Source: Candidatus Melainabacteria bacterium (GTDB lineage Bacteria > Cyanobacteriota > Vampirovibrionia > Obscuribacterales > Obscuribacteraceae). From it: DNA of 64,000 nucleotides. The stretch is from the NCBI GenBank assembly GCA_003153555.1, contig PLZS01000099.1, forward strand, positions 79,084 through 143,083, given 5' to 3'. Positions 7,049-14,665 of this stretch are shown one piece after another. The notes under the pieces are model-generated. The model was given only the letters and a program-made list of their open reading frames with translations. It did no database searches and was not told the DNA's origin. Position 1 is the first letter of the stretch. Each line of letters begins with the position of its first letter. The translations under genes were made by a program, and so were the position numbers.

Positions 7049-7216
7049 TCAAATGTCGGTGTCCGCACAGTCCGGGCATTCCCACCAGGGTTCGAACACC
7101 GAAACTTGCCCGTGGACGTCTTTGCAGATCCTCGAAGTAACAGTACCGCCTGGTTTCTGCTGGAGCACCTGGTCTGGGCTTACACCCAAGCGGATGAGAA
7201 CCTCTGCCCCATCCAT
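7049..7216 (-). CDS. Possible small CPxC protein
   Basis: 55 codons from ATG at 7216 to TGA at 7049, ending FEPWWECPDCADTDI, a possible half zinc-knuckle. There is no good ribosome site, and the frame stays open upstream through the spacer, so the start is uncertain. The stop is followed by a gap without H1. Confidence 0.42.
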   Translation of the reverse strand: MDGAEVLIRLGVSPDQVLQQKPGGTVTSRICKDVHGQVSVFEPWWECPDCADTDI

Positions 7217-7249
7217 GCGGCAGGTATTGGTGCGAGCGCGTGAGTTCAG

Positions 7250-7335
7250 ATGACTCTCCTGAATAAGCGCCCAACATTTACGCTCATTCACCAAATCCAA
7301 AAATATGGTCACCACTCGGGCTTCGCCCGGGTGGT
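7250..7335 (-). repeat. Degraded spacer module
   Basis: H2-like TGAATAAGCG...CGCTCATTCA with altered ends, then a hairpin ACCACTCGGG-CTTCG-CCCGGGTGGT (7311-7335) in the H1 position. Confidence 0.65.
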
Positions 7336-7345
7336 GCGCGTAGGT

Positions 7346-7429
7346 CCGTTGTCTCAATTTGTAGGGTGGTTGGGACTGCAGCGTCACTCGCTCTCGATCT
7401 TCCTTTCCATGAGCGCACATAACATGGCG
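7346..7429 (-). repeat. Source copy of the 84-bp 3'-end repeat
   Basis: Covers the last 15 codons and the 3' flank of the ParA-like gene. Its duplicate is at 6620-6703. Confidence 0.8.
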
Positions 7430-8184
7430 AGTGTATGGATACTTGCTCCCGGCTTCGAGCCGTCGGAGGCAGAAAGAAGAAGTGCCACGTTGGCTGACTC
7501 GTAGCACAGGTACGGCAGAAACCTCATTGTTGTTGCTTGATAGAGAGTGTCGACAGAGTTGCAGCCTAATTTCCGAGCAGTGGGCAAAGCTGCAGTCAGT
7601 TGATTGTGGAATCTGCTGATTGCAATCTCGGTCCAACGACAGCCCAGCGTAACCTCAGACGCGGTGGCGACGAAGTTTGCCACGGGAAGTACCATCGGTA
7701 TTTGGATGGACTCGAACTTAGTCACCAACTGAGATGCCAGCCGATGGCTGTGTGCATTCTGCCGATAGAGAACGATCGCCACATCCACATTCAGGAGTTC
7801 ATTGTGAGCCTGGTTGTCCCGTATCTGCGGCGTGCGCACGACCACGAAGTCATACGTTGCTTTCAATCTCAGGATCGTCCGGCCCAAAGAGGATAAAGGC
7901 AGGGCGACATGAAGTTTGCAGCGGTCGAGTTCGGAGGCGCGCACTCCCGTCCAGCTTTGCGCGGCCGGTCGAAAGAGCGATCGGTCCCCGCCAGGCACTG
8001 GCTCCATTTCACCCAGATAACCCCTGGCGTTGAGCTCGCCTTCCGGGCTGGTGTCATTGTCCAAACTGACCAACGCCACCGTTCCGAATTTGGTGAGATC
8101 GGTAGCCAGAGCCGCTGCTGCCATGGTGCGACCCATCCCACCCTGAGCTGAGGTGACAAGCACCACACGTCCATTGCGTGCCAT
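7384..8184 (-). CDS. ParA/MinD-like protein with altered P-loop
   Basis: 266 residues. ATG at 8184 follows GAAGGAGCAATGTA. The order of strands is that of ParA/MinD ATPases: VVLVTSAQGGMGRTMAAAALA at 7-27, VALVSLDNDTSPEG near 36-49, and YDFVVVRTPQ near 108-117. In the deviant Walker A box the signature lysine is Q (AQGG for the usual K-GG) and the second lysine is R (GRTM for GKT). Loss of both lysines suggests it binds nucleotide poorly or not at all. Known relatives position plasmids or division sites. Here a regulatory pseudo-ATPase is the likelier reading. It lies near the degenerate AAA gene at 9141. Confidence 0.72.
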   Translation of the reverse strand: MARNGRVVLVTSAQGGMGRTMAAAALATDLTKFGTVALVSLDNDTSPEGELNARGYLGEMEPVPGGDRSLFRPAAQSWTGVRASELDRCKLHVALPLSSLGRTILRLKATYDFVVVRTPQIRDNQAHNELLNVDVAIVLYRQNAHSHRLASQLVTKFESIQIPMVLPVANFVATASEVTLGCRWTEIAISRFHNQLTAALPTARKLGCNSVDTLYQATTMRFLPYLCYESANVALLLSASDGSKPGASIHTLAMLCALMERKIESE

Positions 8185-8217
8185 TACATTGCTCCTTCTC
8201 GTTGAGTTGAAGACCAA

Positions 8218-8256
8218 GACAACGGCTCTGCAGGTGATGCCTATAGAGCCGTTGTC
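8218..8256 (-). repeat. Hairpin of the GACAACGGC family
   Basis: GACAACGGCTCT...AGAGCCGTTGTC, a 12-bp stem, in the leader of the ParA-like gene. Confidence 0.8.
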
Positions 8257-8303
8257 CCAAATGCAGACTACGCTCCGCACATCGGAGTCGCAGTCAACCA
8301 AGT

Positions 8304-8331
8304 TGAACAGCGCACATTAGCGCGCTGTTCA
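8304..8331 (-). terminator. Hairpin after the gene at 8344
   Basis: TGAACAGCGC...GCGCTGTTCA, a 10-bp stem 12 bases beyond the stop codon. No T-tract. Confidence 0.5.
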
Positions 8332-8343
8332 GTAATGTGAGGA

Positions 8344-8940
8344 TCACAGGGTAGCAACAGGCGTCAGCACCTTCCTGGCAGTCGCCAAGGAAGCCGTCTG
8401 AATGACTGGCTCCATCGCGGGATGATCTTGATCGGCGCGCTCGTTCATGAGAGTCCACGACTGACACAACACGCTGGGCAATCGCTCCATGAACTTGGGG
8501 TCGAACGAGAACATCAAGTTCAATTCGAGATCCCACCAGAACGTAGTCCGACTGGCGAGGTACCAGGCGCGGTCCGCGTCTGTTTTGACATAGTGAGGAA
8601 ATTTCACCGGGCGCATCGCTTCCGGCAAATTGGTTCCTTCCAGAGTATGCCAGTTGCCGTCGATGATTCCTTGCAGCGCGGCGGCACACTGGGGAGCGCC
8701 AGGTTTGTCGAAATCGCCATACCCGAGCAGATGACTGCCATCGGCTCTGGCGATATTCAAAAACCTGACGAAGCGAAGTTTGCGCCTGACGGCAGCCGCA
8801 TGCATCGCTCGCAGTGAGCGAGGTTGAGCGCCGTATTCGAATTCGGCACGGCCCATGGTATCCAAGTCAACCGCTGCGCTGAGGTGCTTGTAGACCGGAG
8901 GATTTTGGATGCTGCCGCGCTGGATGAGATATAGCATCAT
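8344..8940 (-). CDS. Unknown protein with MGxAEFExGA motif
   Basis: 198 residues. ATG at 8940 follows AAAGGAACGC. The segment DLDTMGRAEFEYGAQPRSLRAM (about 26-47) resembles a motif (MGSAEFE-x-GALP) that I recall from uncharacterised phage-borne proteins. The link is from memory and is weak. The middle is rich in aromatic residues (WYLASRTTFWWDLE). No catalytic motif or membrane segment is seen. Confidence 0.72.
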   Translation of the reverse strand: MMLYLIQRGSIQNPPVYKHLSAAVDLDTMGRAEFEYGAQPRSLRAMHAAAVRRKLRFVRFLNIARADGSHLLGYGDFDKPGAPQCAAALQGIIDGNWHTLEGTNLPEAMRPVKFPHYVKTDADRAWYLASRTTFWWDLELNLMFSFDPKFMERLPSVLCQSWTLMNERADQDHPAMEPVIQTASLATARKVLTPVATL

Positions 8941-8995
8941 GCGTTCCTTTCACATACTAAGATGGGTTGCACATAGCACGCCAATCTGGCGCACA

Positions 8996-9093
8996 GAAAG
9001 TCTGTCTAGACTTTCTTGAATAAGCACCAAATGCAGTGCTCATTCAGCAAAACCAGCAGATGGTCTCCGGGGCTGGCAAAACCAGTCCCGGAG
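8996..9093 (-). repeat. Spacer module H1+H2
   Basis: H2 arm is GAAAGTCTGTCTAGACTTTC, an extended perfect palindrome. H1 is CTCCGGGGCTGG...CCAGTCCCGGAG (9065-9093). Confidence 0.9.
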
Positions 9094-9140
9094 CTTGCTA
9101 AAAATCCACACCGACTGAGGCTTTCCTGCTCAATTCGGTG

Positions 9141-9728
9141 CTAGAACTTGATGCAACAATCGAACCTCCTTGTCAACGTCAGATCCAGAGCGCCTGGTAT
9201 CGAGGTGTTCGCGACAAGGATTACCTTGGAACCCTTGACCCTGACCCCATCCATCAGTTTGATCAACCTCCGACGCGCGCTTTCGTCTAACCCATCGTCG
9301 ATGTTGTCAACAAAGATGATGCATGGAGCCGCCTTTTTGGCTTGGGCCAACAACTCGCTCACTACCTCGTCAGTCCAGCCTATCACCGGAACGTCATTTA
9401 ACTCGCGCCCAGAGATACAAAATCCCGGCACATTAGCCTCTCCGGCGAGAGCCCGCATCAGGCTCTTCTTTTCGCTCGTATGCGGGCCGCATATCAGCAG
9501 GCAGTGGGGGACCTCAATTGAAGAGAACTGATCCGTCGAGTCGAGGATCGGTTCCGTCTCAATACTCGGCAGGCTAACCCTAACCATACGGGCAAGTGCC
9601 TCTATCAGCGAGGGCTTGCTTGCGGGGCGCGAAGCCTTCAAGAATTTGACGATCGGTTCCAGCGCCTTCTTGATTGCGTCGAAACCCTCCACATCCGAGA
9701 ATGTGGGCGCGCGAAAGGTGATATCCAT
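9141..9728 (-). CDS. FtsH-like AAA protein with degraded ATP site
   Basis: 195 residues from ATG at 9728 (AAGGAGCATGAGC precedes it). It follows an FtsH/AAA core: DVEGFDAIKKALEPIVKFL at 12-30, CLLICGPHTSEKKSLMRALA at 76-95 where Walker A should be, CIIFVDNID at 136-144 where Walker B should be, and TRRFD at 186-190 as arginine finger. Walker A reads GPHTSEKKS instead of GPPGTGKT, and the Walker B glutamate is N. There is no protease or substrate domain. Probably an inactive AAA partner. The ParA-like gene, also degenerate, is two genes downstream. Confidence 0.78.
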   Translation of the reverse strand: MDITFRAPTFSDVEGFDAIKKALEPIVKFLKASRPASKPSLIEALARMVRVSLPSIETEPILDSTDQFSSIEVPHCLLICGPHTSEKKSLMRALAGEANVPGFCISGRELNDVPVIGWTDEVVSELLAQAKKAAPCIIFVDNIDDGLDESARRRLIKLMDGVRVKGSKVILVANTSIPGALDLTLTRRFDCCIKF

Positions 9729-9772
9729 GCTCATGCTCCTTGTTTTGATTCACACGCCAGGGTTGACGTGCA

Positions 9773-9911
9773 GGAAGTCTTGCGACTCTCCTGAATAATC
9801 ATTCAGCAAAGTCAGGACGAAGGAAGTGAGCAATCGTCAGCATGGGTGCGGGGCCATGGTCCCGTACCGGATGTTGCATTTGGCTCGGGGCTGGCTTGCG
9901 CCAGTCCCGAA
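9773..9911 (-). repeat. Spacer module, H2 with deleted loop
   Basis: H2 is reduced to TGAATAATCATTCA then GCAAAGTC. H1 is CTCGGGGCTGGC...GCCAGTCCCGA (9884-9911). An extra hairpin GGGTGCGGGGC...GTCCCGTACC (about 9844-9868) lies between them. Confidence 0.72.
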
Positions 9912-9930
9912 GCTTTGTTGCTTCACCCGC

Positions 9931-10197
9931 TTACTTCTTGCGGACTTCTCGCATCATGCTCGTTTTGCCCTTGCGATCTTTCCGCGAGAACTGATCGATG
10001 TCCCCGCCAGCGCTGATGAAGCGCATCGTCAGTTTCGCGCCCTGGCGATCCTGTCGATGCTGGTCACTCTTGGGTCCTCCGTGGGCGCCGCCGCCTTGGT
10101 TGACGCTAGCACCCTTCGCCGCCTTAGTCGCTTGGCGAACGAAGCCTTGGAGTTGCTCGGTGGTGACGGTGGTGGGAGCAGGCTTTTTCTTAGACAA
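9931..10197 (-). CDS. Unknown small basic protein (TTG start)
   Basis: 88 residues. The start is TTG at 10197, fixed by AAGGAGAAGTAAC upstream. It is Lys/Arg/Gln/Gly-rich with a disordered centre (NQGGGAHGGPKSDQHRQDRQ) and the tail KTSMMREVRKK. It may bind nucleic acid, by charge only. Its 3' end is duplicated alone at 3205-3252. Confidence 0.68.
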   Translation of the reverse strand: MSKKKPAPTTVTTEQLQGFVRQATKAAKGASVNQGGGAHGGPKSDQHRQDRQGAKLTMRFISAGGDIDQFSRKDRKGKTSMMREVRKK

Positions 10198-10253
10198 GTT
10201 ACTTCTCCTTGTGTTTCTTGGCTAGATTCACCAAACCCATTTAGGTTCGGTGC

Positions 10254-10349
10254 AGAAAGTCCTTATGACTCTCTTGAATGAGCACCAAATATAGTGCGCA
10301 TTCAGCAAAGTCGCGGAAGCCCCGGGGCTGACATAAGCCAGTCCCGGGG
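10254..10349 (-). repeat. Spacer module H1+H2
   Basis: H2 has TGAATGAGCA...TGCGCATTCA. H1 is CCCCGGGGCTGAC...CAGTCCCGGGG (10320-10349). A small extra hairpin CACCAAACC...GGTTCGGTG (about 10229-10252) lies on the 5' side of the next gene. Confidence 0.85.
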
Positions 10350-10443
10350 ACTTGTTTCTTGCTTTGGTGAACACCGAAAACAGCGAAGCGAATCGCTTTG
10401 GCACTGCTTCCGGTTGTTCTATCTCTTGCGACCGCATCAAGGA

Positions 10444-10986
10444 TCAGTCGATCAGGATCACCCTCTTATCTCGGTATTCCGCGATTTTGTCGAGGCCAGA
10501 AGAACCCTTTTGCACGCGTTCTGAGAGCATGAGGATTTCGCCGTTGGGTTTGTTGCACACTCCCAAATAGTCAAGTTGCTCATATAATTCCTGGGGCACT
10601 TCTTGACCAGATTCGAGCAACCAGAACACCCTGCTGATGTTGGCCGAACCTGCGTTCCACGCTAACGTTAGGGCGCTCTCCGTCAGGTTTGTTATATCCG
10701 CATGTCCCGGAGCGCGCACGGATTGCGCACCGATGACGAGAGGGAAGGTCTGCACCCGCTGGTGATCTTTGAGAACGCACGGTTTCCACAAATGTCTGGG
10801 CGGTTCGACCGGGAGTTGCACGGGGCAGTTCGCGCCGGCAGAACAGTTCGGCTCCCGAACAACCGCCATAAGTTCTCCGCTGTTGCTCGTGAACAGATGC
10901 AGAATTTGAGAGCCACGCGGAAGGGCAACGCTCTTTTGTTTTGGCGGCACTGGATAGATTTTGATAGCTTCGTGTTTGGTTTTCAT
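10444..10986 (-). CDS. Unknown protein, possibly DUF7352-like
   Basis: 180 residues. ATG at 10986 follows AAGGAGGAACACAG. The N-terminal AIKIYPVPPKQKSVALPRGSQILHLFTSNSGELMAVV (about 6-43), with later FPLVIGAQ and VFWLLE strands, resembles a small beta-rich phage family I know as DUF7352. This is a tentative match. It has no membrane segment. H1 precedes and a long leader follows. Confidence 0.7.
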   Translation of the reverse strand: MKTKHEAIKIYPVPPKQKSVALPRGSQILHLFTSNSGELMAVVREPNCSAGANCPVQLPVEPPRHLWKPCVLKDHQRVQTFPLVIGAQSVRAPGHADITNLTESALTLAWNAGSANISRVFWLLESGQEVPQELYEQLDYLGVCNKPNGEILMLSERVQKGSSGLDKIAEYRDKRVILID

Positions 10987-11021
10987 TCTGTGTTCCTCCT
11001 TGTCATCGAACCAGTGTTGTT

Positions 11022-11177
11022 TTAGGAAGCCCTGGTTCTGAGGCAATGCGTAATCAGCCCGATGGTGAGGCTGAGAACGATGGCGGCCGCCATCACCGGG
11101 AAGTTGTGATTGTAGGACGGAAGAGCCAACCCAATCACCACGACCGCGACGGTGTAGCCTTTCGAATGTTCTCGCAT
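11022..11177 (-). pseudogene. 5'-truncated copy of the membrane gene at 5168
   Basis: The frame from MREHSKGYTVAVVVIGLALP to the stop matches the last 50 residues of the protein at 5168-5413. The first 30 residues and their ribosome site are missing, replaced directly by an H1/half-H2 spacer. Translation from ATG at 11177 would lack a good ribosome site, so it is probably dead. Confidence 0.65.
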
Positions 11178-11190
11178 CTCATAGATCGGT

Positions 11191-11247
11191 GATGCGCATT
11201 CAGCAAAGTCGCATGGGCAGTTCGGGGCTGGCTTGCGCCAGTCCCGA
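11191..11247 (-). repeat. Spacer module, H1 plus half H2
   Basis: GATGCGCATTCAGCAAAGTC then TTCGGGGCTGGC...GCCAGTCCCGAA. The other half of H2 is missing at the join to the truncated gene. Confidence 0.8.
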
Positions 11248-11251
11248 AGCA

Positions 11252-11295
11252 TTGTTTGTTCGACGGCGGATTGGAACTTCCAAGCCGCTATCGGA
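11252..11295 (-). repeat. 3'-UTR repeat with TTGGAACTTCCAA palindrome
   Basis: Second of three copies. It lies between the higA stop and H1. The palindrome TTGGAACTTCCAA is perfect here. Confidence 0.75.
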
Positions 11296-11330
11296 CGAAG
11301 GCCCGATTCAGTGTTTATCGGATGCTCGGC

Positions 11331-11684
11331 TTAGGTGCTCTTGCGAATTTCTGAACGACGCAGAACACGAATGCGCTTAAGCTCCGTGTATAGCCTCCGC
11401 TCCCCCTGCCAGAGGTCGTAGCTCCGCTGCATGTTCAGCCACGACTCGGGAGTCGTCTTCAAGAACCTTCCGAGACGCAAAGCAAACTCGGCAGTCACCG
11501 GGCCTTGCTCTTTCCAAACCTTGTTCAGGGCATAGAGCGTAACACCAAGGCGCTTTGCAATCTCCTTTCGACTTAGCTTGACGTTGATGGGCGCTAACGC
11601 AAGCTCCCGTATCGAAGCACCGGGATGCGTGGGGCACCGGGATGCGTGGCATCGAACCCGATTGCGCTTTGACTTTATGCTCAT
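11331..11684 (-). CDS. higA: HigA-type antitoxin / XRE regulator, without toxin
   Basis: 117 residues. ATG at 11684 follows AAGGAGTAGACA. HPGASIRELALAPINVKLSRKEIAKRLGVTLYALNKVWKEQGPVTAEFALRLGRFLKTTPESWLNMQRSYDLW is a standard HigA helix-turn-helix domain (about 20-90), with a basic N-terminal extension of 19 residues. No HigB toxin is adjacent on either side, so it is an orphan antitoxin or a regulator of this train. A 15-base tandem repeat (CACCGGGATGCGTGG) sits at the extension/domain junction. Confidence 0.85.
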   Translation of the reverse strand: MSIKSKRNRVRCHASRCPTHPGASIRELALAPINVKLSRKEIAKRLGVTLYALNKVWKEQGPVTAEFALRLGRFLKTTPESWLNMQRSYDLWQGERRLYTELKRIRVLRRSEIRKST

Positions 11685-11733
11685 TGTCTACTCCTTCTTG
11701 GTGATACCACCAAACTCGTGAGAGATTGGCGTC

Positions 11734-11829
11734 GAAAGTCGCATGACTTTCTTGAATGAGCACCGCAGGCGATGCGCATTCGGCAAACTCGAAGTTGTCT
11801 CCGGGGCTGTCTGTGTGCCAGTCCCGGAG
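11734..11829 (-). repeat. Spacer module H1+H2
   Basis: GAAAGTCGCATGACTTTC, TGAATGAGCA...TGCGCATTCG, H1 at 11799-11829. Confidence 0.88.
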
Positions 11830-11848
11830 ATATTTTTCTCTACGCGCT

Positions 11849-13237
11849 TCAGACAGCCAAGACTTCGGCTAACTTTGCCTTCCACCCGGGACCGTGAATG
11901 ATACGCTGCGCACCACTCTTGATCAGAGCCGTCCGTGTAATAACATTCTCTGCCAGGGCGTAGGCTTTTTCCTTGCTGTCAAACCGATAGATCGCGCCTG
12001 GTCCTGGATTGTCCACGACAAACAGATCCGGACGCCCCGGACGTGTAACGAAAAACACGACACACTTGCCGACGCCCAGCCAGTCTACGCCTTCCCCCTG
12101 CCACATTTCTCGTTCTTTGACTTTCGCGATCTCAGCCTTAATGATGGCCACGATCTCGTTTTGTCTCTCCGTCAGGGGGATTCTGGTCTTTGCCGGTCGG
12201 CGCCAGCTTTGACCTGAATAATAAGGCAGCAGCTCGCCCAACAATTTGCCTTCAAGACCACTGAGGAATGTTTCCCAGTAGCCTTCAGGAACTGAGTCTA
12301 TCGGAAACTTCTGCCATTCAGTACCCTTTGGACGAACGTTGGGGAACCAAATGGAGCCTTGCGTGAGAAACTCACCCGCCCGTTGAAAGCGAATCTTGCC
12401 GTCATCGTCACGCTTAAGGCCAGCGATCAGAGCCTTCCGGTTCAGTTTTTGCTGCTCCTTCAGGTTAAGCGCTGCCGCACGAGCCAGATACGCTTTAACA
12501 ATGCCGCCAACTTTGGCTAACTGTTCTGGGGTGAGTTCGTCACAGCTGGTAATGGGCACTGAGACAGTTGATTTCACCTTGCCATAACCATTACTGACTG
12601 TGCTGATCAGTCTCGTTTGAAGGAATGGTGCTTTCCCTTCCTCGCCGACTGACCATTCGACTTTCTCATCTGCCAAATTGCGCTGACGTGATTCTTCTTG
12701 TTCGAAGTCGTGCACAACTTTCGCCACGCTTTGTTCTAACCACGCGGTGCGCAGAGCTTCGTATCCTTTCATTCTGGACAACGCGTCCTTCTTCACCCAA
12801 TGCGGCCAGAGCTCAGGAATATCTTCCTCGCACCTCACTACATGCTCTTCCACTGCCATCGTTTCATAGCGGCGGAGTGTCTTGACCTGAACGATGGTGA
12901 CCGGCTCTCCTGCCTCGATTTCGTCGATAAGCCGGTTCCATATCGAGTATTTATGGTGCGGATGAAGAGTCAACGGGAGTACGAATAACGCTCCCTTTTT
13001 CGGCTCATCCGGTCTAGTGTCATGCAGTTGTCTGCAAGTCCAGACTTCGTCCTCGATGGGAGTTGCGTGCTTAGAGACGTGCTTAGAGACCAAGATGAGC
13101 TTGTCGATGTCTGCTGCATCACCTTTAACACCTAAAATTGAAGTGCCATCGGGCTGCTTAATCATTGCTCTTGTGAAGTGGACATCGATCAACTTCCCAG
13201 CAGCTTGCTGGGGAGATATTCGGGGATCAGTTGACAT
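11849..13237 (-). CDS. Large unknown protein
   Basis: 462 residues, the largest protein of train L1. ATG at 13237 follows GAGGAGAAAA. An upstream ATG at 13369 would extend the frame through the H2 module and is rejected. It is predicted soluble. The N-terminal third carries beta segments (GKLIDVHFTRAMIK, ALFVLPLTLHPHH), and the middle has a long charged helical region (SRMKGYEALRTAWLEQSVAKVVHDFEQEESRQRN). The C-terminus has KCVVFFVTRPGRPDLFVVDN near 402-421. No recognised domain. Confidence 0.78.
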   Translation of the reverse strand: MSTDPRISPQQAAGKLIDVHFTRAMIKQPDGTSILGVKGDAADIDKLILVSKHVSKHATPIEDEVWTCRQLHDTRPDEPKKGALFVLPLTLHPHHKYSIWNRLIDEIEAGEPVTIVQVKTLRRYETMAVEEHVVRCEEDIPELWPHWVKKDALSRMKGYEALRTAWLEQSVAKVVHDFEQEESRQRNLADEKVEWSVGEEGKAPFLQTRLISTVSNGYGKVKSTVSVPITSCDELTPEQLAKVGGIVKAYLARAAALNLKEQQKLNRKALIAGLKRDDDGKIRFQRAGEFLTQGSIWFPNVRPKGTEWQKFPIDSVPEGYWETFLSGLEGKLLGELLPYYSGQSWRRPAKTRIPLTERQNEIVAIIKAEIAKVKEREMWQGEGVDWLGVGKCVVFFVTRPGRPDLFVVDNPGPGAIYRFDSKEKAYALAENVITRTALIKSGAQRIIHGPGWKAKLAEVLAV

Positions 13238-13336
13238 TTTTCTCCTCACTAAGTTCGTGGTGCTAGTTGACTCACTGACTCCGCAGTGACGGATTGCGCA
13301 GTCACTGCTTGTACAAGCACATCGAGTCGATGTGCA

Positions 13337-13435
13337 GAAAGTGGCATGACTTTCTTGAATGAGCACCACAGGTGATGCACATTCAGCAAAGTCGAATTGA
13401 ACGCAGAAGAAGCGGGACTTTTGGCCCCGCTTCTT
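13337..13435 (-). repeat. Spacer module with different terminator hairpin
   Basis: H2 is typical (13337-13393). In place of H1 stands AAGAAGCGGG...CCCGCTTCTT (13407-13435), close to the stop of the gene at 13445. Confidence 0.8.
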
Positions 13436-13444
13436 TCGCGCTTA

Positions 13445-13684
13445 TTAGGCTAGGCAAAATGCCCTTGTTTGTCGGTTCTTCAGGTAATTTCGCATGAGCA
13501 GGAACAGGTTGTAGGCGATCCCAAGAGAGGGAAACACCATCGCTGCAACACCGAACTCAGACGCCTTGTAGGCGAGAGCTGTGTTGTACACGAACCCGAT
13601 GCCGGCAGCCCACTTGCTGAAGCAGATAAACATGAGCACTTTGATCGCCAGATGCGACTCGTAGGTCGCGATGAGGTTTCGCAT
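13445..13684 (-). CDS. Small two-helix membrane protein
   Basis: 79 residues. ATG at 13684 follows GAGGAGCATACAA. Two or three hydrophobic stretches (about 13-32, 37-51 and 49-65) are followed by a basic tail YLKNRQTRAF. Function is unknown. It has an unusually long and structured leader (see 13753). Confidence 0.7.
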   Translation of the reverse strand: MRNLIATYESHLAIKVLMFICFSKWAAGIGFVYNTALAYKASEFGVAAMVFPSLGIAYNLFLLMRNYLKNRQTRAFCLA

Positions 13685-13752
13685 TTGTATGCTCCTCACT
13701 AGATCCGCGGATAAGCTCACGCTTTTCCGCAGGAGTCGAAAACTCCCCAGCA

Positions 13753-13841
13753 TAGACTTATTTGATTGGGCACACCTTTTGCTCGATCAAGTAAGTCTAC
13801 GCGCGACTTTGGATAAAGTCACGATGGTCCCTCCTGGACCA
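13753..13841 (-). promoter_or_regulatory. Structured leader of the gene at 13445
   Basis: Three hairpins stand in a row: a long one with outer stem TAGACTTA...TAAGTCTA and inner TTGAT...ATCAA (13753-13799), GACTTTGGATAAAGTC (13805-13820), and TGGTCCCTCCTGGACCA (13825-13841). It differs from H1/H2 and is unique in the window. Confidence 0.5.
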
Positions 13842-13873
13842 ACCAGCACCTCCTTTCGACAAAGAGGCCCCAC

Positions 13874-13950
13874 CGCTAGGGTCAAAGTGACTGAGCGGAT
13901 AGGGGAATGTGGAAGTTGACTCGGGGGCTGGCAGAGCGCCAGCCCCGAAG
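13874..13950 (-). repeat. Variant spacer: GCTAGGGTCAAAG block plus H1
   Basis: About 48 bases (CGCTAGGGTCAAAGTGACTG to GGAAGTTGACTC) replace H2 and recur at 14684-14731. H1 is CTCGGGGGCTGGC...GCCAGCCCCGAAG (13920-13950). Confidence 0.8.
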
Positions 13951-13952
13951 CG

Positions 13953-13996
13953 TTGTTTGTTCGACGGCGGATTGGAACTTCCAAGATGCTATCGGA
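13953..13996 (-). repeat. 3'-UTR repeat with TTGGAACTTCCAA palindrome
   Basis: Third copy of the element, between the stop of the gene at 14039 and H1. Confidence 0.72.
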
Positions 13997-14038
13997 AGAA
14001 GATCGCGCCCCGATTTTGGTGCTGTTGCCTACAGCCGG

Positions 14039-14512
14039 TTATGTGCGCTTGGCCAGCGCTTCTTGCAAAAGCCGGGTGTTGGCTAGCAGGCGGTCCCGCG
14101 TGCGGGCGTTGCGCGCTTCCGGCGTCAATTCGGTGAGAGCGTGCTTCGTGAAGTTCTCAGGCTTCTTCCGCCATGAGATGGTGGGCATCGGCAAGCGAGG
14201 CTCCGGGAACATCCAATGCAGTTCGTGGAAGAAGTGGTGATGATTAAGCTCGTGGCGCCGCATCATTTCATGAGGAAACTCGCGGGGCCGCCGAGCGTAC
14301 CAGCTTCCGATGGACGCATCGTCAATGTAGTTCTGGATGTCGCCAAAACGATGCTCACCCAATGGATTGAGAACAACAAGGTCGACCGGCTGAGAGCCAG
14401 ACTCGTCGAGGGCTTGCTCAACTTCGTCGACAAAGATGACAGGCTTGCCCTTGACCGTGACGATGCCTTCGCCCACGGTGACGAGTTCTTGAGTCGGATT
14501 GATAGTTTTCAT
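14039..14512 (-). CDS. Unknown His-rich protein with HExxH
   Basis: 157 residues. ATG at 14512 follows AGAGGAACTACGAAC. The N-terminal half is a small beta domain (ELVTVGEGIVTVKGKPVIFVDEVEQAL). Residues 81-100 are crowded with His and aromatics and contain HELNH at 87-91, which fits the zinc-protease signature HExxH. No downstream Glu or His ligand is obvious, so a metal-binding role is only a possibility. The C-terminus is basic and helical. Confidence 0.68.
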   Translation of the reverse strand: MKTINPTQELVTVGEGIVTVKGKPVIFVDEVEQALDESGSQPVDLVVLNPLGEHRFGDIQNYIDDASIGSWYARRPREFPHEMMRRHELNHHHFFHELHWMFPEPRLPMPTISWRKKPENFTKHALTELTPEARNARTRDRLLANTRLLQEALAKRT

Positions 14513-14665
14513 GTTCGTAGTTCCTCTGATTTGAGCGCCATCAGCGCTCTCGATTGAGATGATTAAACCGTCGCCGCGTGGCGCCGATTTCGCGACAGTT
14601 GCTCCTGATGCCACCACCCAAGCTTGTGGCCCCGGTGGTGTCTTATTTGGGTCGTATTATCCACC

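Noticed and set aside
11849-13369. N-terminal extensions reading (M)VLIQESxxTF on many L1 genes
   Set aside because: These arise from reading through the H2 module. In each case an internal ATG with a good ribosome site marks the real start.
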